From Acidimicrobiia bacterium (lineage in GTDB: Bacteria; Actinomycetota; Acidimicrobiia; UBA5794; UBA11373): DNA of 6,157 nt. How positions within the stretch are numbered: the stretch's first letter is position 1; every line of letters begins with the position of its first letter. Of this stretch, positions 1 to 5,222 are shown piece by piece. The notes beneath the pieces were generated by a model. That model made no database searches. It worked only from the letters and a program-made list of their open reading frames with translations, and was not told the DNA's origin. Position numbers and translations under genes: made by a program. Where the stretch lies: assembly GCA_025456165.1 (NCBI GenBank), contig JALOLI010000220.1, forward strand, positions 1-6,157, read 5' to 3'.

Positions 1-510
1 TCGGGGAAGTCCACCATCGCCAACGTGCTGCAGGTGAAGCTGCTCGAGATGGGCGGCCGCCCGGTCACCCTCCTCGACGGCGACCTGGTCCGCAAGAACC
101 TGTCGTCGGAGCTGGGCTTCTCCAAGGAGCACCGGGACATCAACATCCGGCGCATCGGCTACGTGGCTTCGGAGATCACCAAGAACGGCGGCATCGCCAT
201 CTGCGCCCCCATCGCCCCCTACGACTCGGTGCGCAAGGACGTGCGCAAGATGATCGAGCCGCTCGGCGGCTTCATCCTGGTGCACTGTGCCACCCCGCTG
301 GAGGTCTGCGAGGAGCGCGACCGCAAGGGGCTGTATGCCAAGGCCCGCGCCGGGATCTTGAAGGAGTTCACCGGCATCTCGGACCCCTACGAGGAGCCGG
401 CCGACGCCGACCTGGTGATCGACACCACGGACATCAGCCCCGACGAGGCCGCCAACCAGATCATCCTGCACCTCGAGCACGAGGGGTACGTCGCCGGCCG
501 GAGGGACTGA
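1..510 (+). CDS. cysC: Adenylylsulfate (APS) kinase domain, 5'-truncated by the window edge; possibly the C-terminal half of a Sat-CysC fusion
   Basis: Cytoplasmic enzyme of sulfate activation that phosphorylates adenylylsulfate with ATP to give PAPS. The frame is open from base 1 and begins inside the P-loop (SGKST, end of the Walker A motif), so the true start lies upstream; the GTG at 25 is an internal Val codon. Next comes the DGD motif (LLDGDLVRKNLS), then GFSKEHRDINIRRIG, the APS-binding region of the family. Further on are APIAPY and the lid segment KGLYAKARAG followed by FTGISDPYE. The reading ends at TGA 508-510, the normal end of the kinase fold. The wording RIGYVASEI and KGLYAKARAG is closer, from memory, to kinase domains fused behind sulfate adenylyltransferase than to stand-alone CysC. 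The fusion is an inference, because the upstream part is not in the window. Kinase identity is secure. Confidence 0.93.
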   Translation, partial: SGKSTIANVLQVKLLEMGGRPVTLLDGDLVRKNLSSELGFSKEHRDINIRRIGYVASEITKNGGIAICAPIAPYDSVRKDVRKMIEPLGGFILVHCATPLEVCEERDRKGLYAKARAGILKEFTGISDPYEEPADADLVIDTTDISPDEAANQIILHLEHEGYVAGRRD

Positions 511-521
511 GAGCTCCGACG

Positions 522-679
522 ATGCAGGGCGTCGTCGTCTACGAGTTGCTCTGAGGCGACACCGCGGCGGTGGCGCAGGCCACCGCTGCGGGTTCACCGG
601 CACTCACGGCCCCATGCGCGACGGCGAACTTGAGAACGCCCGCCGGTGGGGAGAGGAACTGGAGGGGGCGCTCACCTGA
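522..679 (+). pseudogene. Collapsed flavodoxin-like gene: N- and C-terminal ends joined, middle missing
   Basis: ATG 522 opens MQGVVVYELL, then TGA (552-554), then in the same frame GDTAAVAQATAAG (555-593). This fits the start of flavodoxin-family proteins, where beta-1 (VVVYES) runs into the FMN phosphate loop (x-GNT-x-AVAEAIA-x-G); the stop falls at the residue just before the loop Gly. From about 593 another frame reads FTGTHGPM-RDGELENARRWG-EELEGALT and stops at TGA 677-679, which resembles the C-terminus of actinobacterial flavodoxin-family proteins (TGTxGPL-x-DGELxRAxxWG). Intact members have roughly 150-180 residues; about 50 codons are left, so about 100 codons are missing, with a frame change at the join near 590-593. 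The stretch starts 11 bases after the cysC stop. The reading rests on remembered family patterns in two short segments and needs a profile search. Alternative: chance similarity in GC-rich DNA. Confidence 0.5.
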
Positions 680-690
680 GTGCCCCCTCC
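661..690 (+). terminator. Strong 14-bp hairpin, candidate factor-independent terminator without a U tract
   Basis: The arms 661-674 (ggagggggcgctca) and 677-690 (tgagtgccccctcc) pair along all 14 positions, with a single G-T pair at 670/681 and two bases between them; in RNA the innermost pair would open to give a four-base loop. Because that one imperfect pair is G-U in a plus-strand transcript but C-A in a minus-strand one, the structure is better formed in RNA from the cysC side. There is no T run after it on either strand, which is common for terminators in high-GC actinobacteria. It overlaps the last codons and stop of the flavodoxin-like remnant. It could also stop minus-strand transcripts coming from the HNH gene, whose stop is 215 bases away. 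Confidence 0.55.
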
Positions 691-905
691 GAATCGTCGC
701 CGCCAACTGGCCACTCACCCTGGCCGTCGAGGCGGCCGTCCCGGCCCGGGCCGTGACCGACAGGGGCAGGGGCGCATCCCGGGGGCCATCAGCCTGGGCC
801 AGACGGCCGTGGCTGGACACCGCCGTTGAAGCCAGAGCTTGGGTCCCAACACCAGCCCGGCCCACGGGCCGCCAACCGGTCTCTTCGAAGGCGATCCGGG
901 CCGGC
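691..905. other. Gene-free stretch between the hairpin and the HNH gene; no recognisable content
   Basis: All six frames were read by eye. Frames are open in places, but their translations are Pro/Arg/Ala-rich, without a family motif or a convincing start and ribosome site, as expected from GC-rich noncoding DNA. The only structured element is a perfect 12-bp palindrome CGGCCCGGGCCG at 742-753. Together with 511-690 this makes a 395-base gap without an intact gene, long compared with the tight packing elsewhere in the window. Confidence 0.6.
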
Positions 906-2015
906 TCATTGGCGCTGGGGGTGGGGCTGGTGGTTGTGGGCGGTGCGGTGGTGAACTCGGCATAGGAGCCGGAGGTTGGCCAGGTCGGTCTTCCCGCCTT
1001 CGGCCCAGTGCACGATGTGGTGGGCTTCGCACCAGCGGGCGGGGATCTGGCATCCCTGGTGGGTGCAGCCTCCGTCTCGTGTTTCGAGGAGTCGGCGCAT
1101 TCGGTCGGGTATGACCCGAGTGGCCCGGCCCATCTCGATGGGCACCGACTGGGGATCGAGGACGACCCGGCTCACGGTGGCATCACAGGTCAGACGCCGT
1201 GCTGTCTGGGCGCCGATGGGGCCGACTTCTGTGTCGACCAGGCCCTTCCCTGACTGCAGGGTGTTCCAGGGGATGGTGACCAGCACCCGGGCGGGGTGTC
1301 GCCTCCCCGTCTGGCCGCCTTGGAGGAACCGCCGGCAGATCTCGACGAGGGCGTCGGCCCGGGCCTGGGCAGGAGTACGGGTGTCCGCCGGGTCGAGATT
1401 GGCCGGGTCGGCGAGCGCTTCGAGGGCGTGGCGGACCACCAGGCCACTGTCGGGGTCGAGGAGGCCGTGCAGAACAAGCATCCCCGACCAGTCCTCCGCC
1501 ACATGCAGGGCCCGCAGCTCGTGGAGGCGTTCCGCCTCAGCCTCAGCAGCCTGCGGGTTGGTGGTGTTCTTCCATTCGGCCAGCACCTTCGGCACCTGCT
1601 GGGACGAAGCCGCCGCCACCCGGGCCACCAGGCTGGTCTCGTCTTCGGCGAACTGGTCGGGGCAGAGGGCCTGCGCCTGCGCCAACACCTTGACACGGGA
1701 CTCCGACACCTCACCGGCCGCGAACGCCTTCCTGGTCTCAGGCATCGCCTCCAAAGCCGACGCCACCGCGATCTGGCTGCGGACCACCGGCATGCTCTCT
1801 CCAGTCAGGGCCGCCAGCCACTCGCTGGTCGAACAGAAACCCTGTTGGCGGGCTGCCCCGACCCGTTCCGCCTCGGCGATCGCCTCAGCCCGATGCGCAT
1901 CGGCCCGCGACCTGACCCGGCCGAGACGGCGCAGCAGATCACCCAACGCCGCCGGCGAGAGGCCATCCGGCTCCACCGCCAGGGTCTCACAAGCGCAATC
2001 GGCTTCCACGCACAC
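906..2015 (-). CDS. DUF222 / 13E12-repeat family HNH endonuclease
   Basis: Intact protein of 369 residues. Residues about 25-270 form the DUF222 region, mainly helical (SEWLAALTGES near 64-74, SRVKVLAQAQAL near 106-117, HGLLDPDSG near 183-191). The conserved linker LTCDATVSRVVLDP lies near 275-288. The HNH nuclease module is at about 317-357: Cys317 and Cys322, AHHIVHW with His332/His333, Asn347, then Cys352 and His355/His356 (CRVHH). These would bind zinc and a catalytic metal in a beta-beta-alpha nuclease fold. No catalytic residue is missing. The start is GTG 2015; an in-frame TAG four codons upstream limits choice to this or the GTG two codons later, and no good Shine-Dalgarno sequence precedes either. 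The family is numerous in actinobacteria and its cellular role is mostly unknown; it often behaves like a mobile or multi-copy element. Nothing around it suggests a restriction or toxin partner. The tail after the HNH motif is short (NHQPHPQRQ). Confidence 0.93.
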   Translation of the reverse strand: MCVEADCACETLAVEPDGLSPAALGDLLRRLGRVRSRADAHRAEAIAEAERVGAARQQGFCSTSEWLAALTGESMPVVRSQIAVASALEAMPETRKAFAAGEVSESRVKVLAQAQALCPDQFAEDETSLVARVAAASSQQVPKVLAEWKNTTNPQAAEAEAERLHELRALHVAEDWSGMLVLHGLLDPDSGLVVRHALEALADPANLDPADTRTPAQARADALVEICRRFLQGGQTGRRHPARVLVTIPWNTLQSGKGLVDTEVGPIGAQTARRLTCDATVSRVVLDPQSVPIEMGRATRVIPDRMRRLLETRDGGCTHQGCQIPARWCEAHHIVHWAEGGKTDLANLRLLCRVHHRTAHNHQPHPQRQ

Positions 2016-2021
2016 ACCAGC

Positions 2022-2050
2022 GATCTATCACACCGATACGACAGAAACCC
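2022..2050 (-). promoter_or_regulatory. Possible promoter and very short leader of the HNH gene
   Basis: Read on the minus strand, the bases just before the GTG start are less GC-rich than their surroundings and contain TGATAGATC, ending about seven bases before the start, which could serve as a -10 element for a leaderless or near-leaderless mRNA. The lack of a Shine-Dalgarno sequence fits this. No convincing -35 is correctly spaced; a TTGACT on this strand (2071-2076) is too far upstream. Weak evidence. Confidence 0.22.
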
Positions 2051-2080
2051 GGCCCAGCCGGTGATCCCGGAGTCAAGTGC

Positions 2081-2116
2081 GGTCACCCCACCCCAGGGGA
2101 GGGTGACCACATGTGG
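2081..2116. repeat. Inverted repeat plus adjacent palindrome in the MFS-HNH intergenic region
   Basis: GGTCACCC (2081-2088) and GGGTGACC (2101-2108) are perfect 8-bp inverted arms; inside them a CCC/GGG pair (2091-2093 with 2097-2099) can extend the stem across a small asymmetric bulge. Immediately overlapping it is a perfect 10-bp palindrome CCACATGTGG (2107-2116). The element lies 72 bases past the MFS stop and 65 bases upstream of the HNH start. It could be a terminator of the corA-MFS transcript without a U tract, or an operator for the HNH gene. The sequence cannot decide between these. Confidence 0.45.
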
Positions 2117-2153
2117 AGCTAGCCCCGGCCCTTCCCTCCCCGCCATCAACCCC

Positions 2154-2178
2154 TGAAGAAGACCCCCGCCGACCGGGG
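2154..2178 (-). terminator. Weak terminator candidate directly after the MFS gene
   Basis: On the minus strand, two bases after the MFS stop codon, a 5-bp stem CCCCG/CGGGG (2178-2174 with 2168-2164, five-base loop) is followed by the pyrimidine-rich GTCTTCTTCA. The stem is short and the T run interrupted, so this is weak on its own; the stronger inverted repeat at 2081-2108 lies further downstream. Confidence 0.3.
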
Positions 2179-2180
2179 AC

Positions 2181-3452
2181 TCAGCCCTCTTGCCTCGCCG
2201 CTCCCTCATCCCTCCCGAACAAGGCGAACCCCACCGTCCCCGCCAGCCCGAAGCCGAAGGCCGTCCACAGGTTCACTTCCGGGCCGATCTGCCACAGGAA
2301 GGCCCCGCCGAGCGCGGCCAGCGCCACCACCAGGTCCCGGATCAGGTAGTAGAGGCCGAACATGCCGGCACGGCAGTCGGCCGGGGCCAGATCCATGATC
2401 AGCGACTTCCGGGTGGGCTCGCCGAACTCCTTGAGCCCCCGAACCACGAACGCCACCACCAGCCACCCCAGGGATCGGCTGTGGAGCAGCACCAGCGGGA
2501 ACGCCGTGAAGAAGGCGAAGGTGGCTACCACGAATGGCTTCTTGACGGTCCGGTCGGCGAAGTAGGCCACCGGGACGTAGACCAGGATCGCCGTGGCCAT
2601 CTCGACGGCGGTCAGCCACCCGAACTGCAGCGCCGACACCGGGGCGGCGATGACCTTCAGGCACCAGACGACCACGAAGGCGTAGGGGATCTGCTCGCAG
2701 AACCGCACCAGGATGTCGGTGACCAGCAGGCGGCGCAGCGCCGGGCTCATGCGAGCCCAGAGCCGCCGGGGGCTGCCCTGCGGCGCCCCGATGGTCCCCC
2801 GAGCGGCCTCGTCGGTGATCAGCCGCTGCTGCAGCAGCAGGGCCACCGCTGCCAGCCCGAGGGCGGCGACGAAGGCGTAGCGCACCCCGTCCCGCTCCCC
2901 CCACACCCCGATGAACACCCCGCCGAGGACCGGGCCCAGGGCCATGGGGAGGCGCCGCACCAGGGAGTGCACACTGACCCCCATGGTCCGCTTCCCGCCC
3001 GGCAGCACCGTGTAGATGAGGCTGAGGGTGGCGGGGGCCGAGATGGAGGACCAGGAGATGAACAACGCCGCCCCGGCCAGCACCGCCGGCCAGGCCGGCA
3101 CCAGGATCACCACGGCGTACCCGGCCATGGCCACCAGGTTCACCACCGCCAGGGCCCGCTTCGCCCCGAAGCGGTCCGACAGGTAGCCGCCGGGGTACGA
3201 GTAGAGGGCGGACAGCAGGTTGTCCATGCCCTGGAGCGCGCCGATGAGCAGTGGGCCCCCGCCCAGGGCGATCAGGTAGATGGGCAGGAAGCGCTCCGCC
3301 AGGTGCTCGCCCATCCCGACGAGGACCACCATGGCCAGCACCCCGGCGGTGCTGCGCTGCAGGCCCAGGAAGCGAGAGAGGCGCCGGGCGCGACCCGGCC
3401 CGGGGCTCCGACTCTCCGTCTCGCCGGAAGGCGCCCCGGACCGGTTCGACAT
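2181..3452 (-). CDS. Major facilitator superfamily (MFS) transporter, substrate unknown
   Basis: Integral inner-membrane protein of 423 residues, the usual size for a 12-helix MFS permease. A charged cytoplasmic N-terminus (1-33) precedes the first hydrophobic segment (about 36-62). The signature loop between helices 2 and 3, GYLSDRFGAKR, is at 89-99, and a degenerate second copy, YFADRTVKK, sits in the C-terminal half at 297-305, as expected from the internal duplication of the fold. A long cytoplasmic loop joins the halves (about 210-245). A conserved-looking block RGLKEFGEPTRK is at 338-349. The start is ATG 3452, with TAG four codons upstream in the same frame. The only purine-rich ribosome-site candidate (AAGAAGG, 3467-3473) is 14 bases away, rather far. 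It is probably the last gene of the corA/aldehyde dehydrogenase cluster and may be translated by coupling to the reading frame in front of it. Drug, sugar and organic-acid exporters share these features, so no substrate is assigned. Confidence 0.9.
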   Translation of the reverse strand: MSNRSGAPSGETESRSPGPGRARRLSRFLGLQRSTAGVLAMVVLVGMGEHLAERFLPIYLIALGGGPLLIGALQGMDNLLSALYSYPGGYLSDRFGAKRALAVVNLVAMAGYAVVILVPAWPAVLAGAALFISWSSISAPATLSLIYTVLPGGKRTMGVSVHSLVRRLPMALGPVLGGVFIGVWGERDGVRYAFVAALGLAAVALLLQQRLITDEAARGTIGAPQGSPRRLWARMSPALRRLLVTDILVRFCEQIPYAFVVVWCLKVIAAPVSALQFGWLTAVEMATAILVYVPVAYFADRTVKKPFVVATFAFFTAFPLVLLHSRSLGWLVVAFVVRGLKEFGEPTRKSLIMDLAPADCRAGMFGLYYLIRDLVVALAALGGAFLWQIGPEVNLWTAFGFGLAGTVGFALFGRDEGAARQEG

Positions 3453-3461
3453 CAGGGCGGG

Positions 3462-3551
3462 CTAGGCCTTCTTGGCCTTCTTGGCCGCCTTGGCCTGGCG
3501 TTTCTCTTTCAGAGTGTGGGCTGCCGCCTTCTTGTCGTGGCGGATCTCGGG
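3462..3551 (-). other. Lysine/alanine-rich 29-codon open stretch, in frame behind the aldehyde dehydrogenase stop; unassigned small gene or readthrough tail
   Basis: Directly after the TAG that ends the aldehyde dehydrogenase, the same frame stays open for 29 codons before the next TAG (3462-3464). The peptide begins PEIRHDKKAAAHTLK and ends KEKRQAKAAKKAKKA, with 9 Lys, 8 Ala, 2 Arg and 2 His. Its 3' part consists of 9-base near-repeats (3465-3473, 3474-3482, 3483-3491) that encode repeated Ala-Lys-Lys-type units. There is no ATG, GTG or TTG in the frame; the only near-start is ATC (3543-3545), without a ribosome site. Three readings are possible: a small basic protein gene whose start was lost by mutation or a base-call error, reinitiation at a non-standard codon just after the upstream stop, or a C-terminal extension made by stop-codon readthrough. 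The aldehyde dehydrogenase is already complete without it. The stop is 9 bases before the MFS start. Whether it is translated is unknown. Confidence 0.4.
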
Positions 3552-5222
3552 CTACAGGATGAAGTCGGTCGACAGGAAAGCCGAGCGGCGCTTCTGCACG
3601 ATGGCCGTGACCAGTCCCTTGTTGGCCTCGCTGCCCTTCGCCGCCACCAGCGTGCGGATGCTGAAGACCCGGAGGGCGTCGGTGATCGAAAGGGTCCCCT
3701 CGGCGGAGTCCTTGCGCCCGGTGAAGGGAAAGGCGTCGGGGCCTCGCTGGCACTGGCTGTTCAGGTTGACCCGGCACACCTGGTTCACTAGGGGGTCGAT
3801 GAGCCGCGCTATCGCCGCCGGGTCGGTGGCGAACAGGCTGATCTGCTGGCCGAAGGGCGAGTGGATCACATAGTCGAGAGGCTCGGCGATGTCGGTGAAA
3901 GGCACCACGGGGATCACCGGGCCGAACTGCTCCTCGTCCCACACCCGCATCCCGGCGGCCACCGGGTACAGCACCGCCGGGTGGAAGTAGGTGTCGCGCA
4001 CCGTCCCGCCGGCGGCGTTGCGCACCGCCGCCCCCTTGGCCAGGGCGTCGTCCACCAGGTCCCTCAGGTAGGTGGGCTTGCCCGGCTCGGCCATCGGGGT
4101 CACCCACACTCCGGGGTCCCAGGGCATGCCGACGGGCAGGGCGTCCACCGCCGCCGCCAGGCGGGCGACGAACTCATCGGCCACCGCGGCGTGCACGAAG
4201 AGGATCTTGAGGGCGGTGCAGCGCTGCCCGTTGAACGACAGCGCCCCGAGCAAGCACTCCCCCACCGCATTGCCCAGATCGGCGTCGGGCAGCACGATGG
4301 CCGGGTTCTTGGCGTCCAGGCCCAGGACGCTGCGCAGGCGGTGGGGCCGGGGGTGCTGGTGCTTGAGGATGTCGGCCACCCGGCTGGTGCCGATGAAGGC
4401 GAGCACATCGATGCCACCCGAGGTCATCAACGGCCCCACCACCGTGGCCCCATCCCCATACACGGTGTTGACCACCCCCGGCGGGAAGCAGTCGCGGAAG
4501 GCCTCGAGCAGCGGCTGCCACAGGAGCACCCCCATCTTGGGAGGCTTGAAGACGACGGTGTTGCCCATGATGAGCGCGGGTATCAAGGTCGTGAGGGTCT
4601 CGTTGAGGGGGTAGTTGAACGGCCCCATGCACAGGGCCACCCCGAGCGGCGCCCGGCGGATCTGGGCAAAGACCCCCTGTTCGATGCTGAAGCGGGACGA
4701 GGCCCGGTCGAGGTCCTTCAGGGCTTCGGCCGTGGCCCGGATGTACTCCACCGTCCGGTCGAACTCCTTCTCGGAGTCGGCCAGCGACTTGCCCACCTCC
4801 CACATCAGCAGGCGAACCGCCTCGGCCCGGCGGCTCACCATGGCGGCGGCAAACGCCTCAACGTGGCGGATGCGCCCGGCGACGGAGAGGGTGGGCCAGG
4901 CCCCCCGGCCGTGGTCGTAGGCCCGGGTGGCCGCGGCCAGGGCGGCCAGCGCCTCCTTGGCGGTCAGCAGCGGGTACGCCCCCAGGCGCACCCGCCGCAG
5001 GGACGAGCCAGAACGCATCCGGAGGGGGGAGAAGACCTCCTGCTGCGGGCCCTTCCAGGAGCGCAACCGCCCGCCGACGAGGTACTCGGTCTGCTCCACC
5101 GGCCCGGGAAGCCGGTGCTCGGACGGCACCCGCCCCGGGGTGGGGAACACCGCGGCCAGTCGGCCGGCGGCCTCCGGTGAGTCGTCGCTGCTACTGCGCC
5201 GCCGGACCGCCACGGTCCTCAC
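3552..5222 (-). CDS. Aldehyde dehydrogenase, NADP-dependent glyceraldehyde-3-phosphate dehydrogenase (GAPN)-like
   Basis: Cytoplasmic ALDH-superfamily enzyme of 556 residues, slightly longer than usual. By family it would oxidise glyceraldehyde 3-phosphate to 3-phosphoglycerate with NADP+, without phosphorylation. Features in order: oxyanion-hole Asn203 in PFNYPLNE; coenzyme site KPPKMG (226-231), where the Glu of NAD-type enzymes is replaced by Lys, favouring NADP; Gly-rich turn FIGTSR (276-281); nucleophile Cys335 in GQRCTALK; Glu431 in EEQFGP; terminal signature FLSTDFIL. The site of the general-base Glu (LELGGK in typical ALDHs) reads LGLDAK (300-305), so Gly301 replaces it; this may be a subfamily trait. 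GTG 5222 is chosen because GAAGGGAAGG lies just upstream and the GAPN-like N-terminus (FPTPGRVP) begins 25 codons later; GTG 5213 or 5150 are alternatives. It overlaps corA by 32 bases. The exact substrate is inferred from similarity only. Confidence 0.88.
   Translation of the reverse strand: MRTVAVRRRSSSDDSPEAAGRLAAVFPTPGRVPSEHRLPGPVEQTEYLVGGRLRSWKGPQQEVFSPLRMRSGSSLRRVRLGAYPLLTAKEALAALAAATRAYDHGRGAWPTLSVAGRIRHVEAFAAAMVSRRAEAVRLLMWEVGKSLADSEKEFDRTVEYIRATAEALKDLDRASSRFSIEQGVFAQIRRAPLGVALCMGPFNYPLNETLTTLIPALIMGNTVVFKPPKMGVLLWQPLLEAFRDCFPPGVVNTVYGDGATVVGPLMTSGGIDVLAFIGTSRVADILKHQHPRPHRLRSVLGLDAKNPAIVLPDADLGNAVGECLLGALSFNGQRCTALKILFVHAAVADEFVARLAAAVDALPVGMPWDPGVWVTPMAEPGKPTYLRDLVDDALAKGAAVRNAAGGTVRDTYFHPAVLYPVAAGMRVWDEEQFGPVIPVVPFTDIAEPLDYVIHSPFGQQISLFATDPAAIARLIDPLVNQVCRVNLNSQCQRGPDAFPFTGRKDSAEGTLSITDALRVFSIRTLVAAKGSEANKGLVTAIVQKRRSAFLSTDFIL

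Noticed and set aside
742..753. Palindrome CGGCCCGGGCCG as an operator
   Set aside because: Pure G/C palindromes of this size are common by chance in such DNA and no gene start lies next to it.
539..865. Minus-strand open frame of 108 codons in the gap before the HNH gene
   Set aside because: No ribosome site, no motif, Ala/Ser-rich, and it runs antisense through the flavodoxin-like remnant and the hairpin.
800..905. Possible frameshifted C-terminal tail of the HNH protein (a frame reading EETGWRPVG, faintly like the HEGGW motif seen after some HNH modules)
   Set aside because: The His is absent, the match is only a few residues, and the annotated protein already contains the whole HNH module; too weak to call a frameshift.
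976..2064. Plus-strand open frame opposite the HNH gene
   Set aside because: Ser/Arg/Ala-rich product without motifs; the opposite strand carries an unambiguous DUF222-HNH protein.
2190..3791. Long open frame on the plus strand opposite the MFS gene
   Set aside because: Low-complexity Gln/His/Gly/Pro-rich product with no domain; antisense shadow of the MFS codons.
2206..4107. Very long open frame on the minus strand (633 codons) across the MFS and dehydrogenase genes
   Set aside because: Translation is Gly/Arg/Pro-rich, without motifs, and runs over two genes with clear family signatures in other frames; a typical shadow frame in GC-rich DNA.
3861..5180. 439-codon plus-strand open frame opposite the dehydrogenase
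   Set aside because: His/Gly/Gln/Arg-rich, motif-free product; mirror of the conserved dehydrogenase frame.
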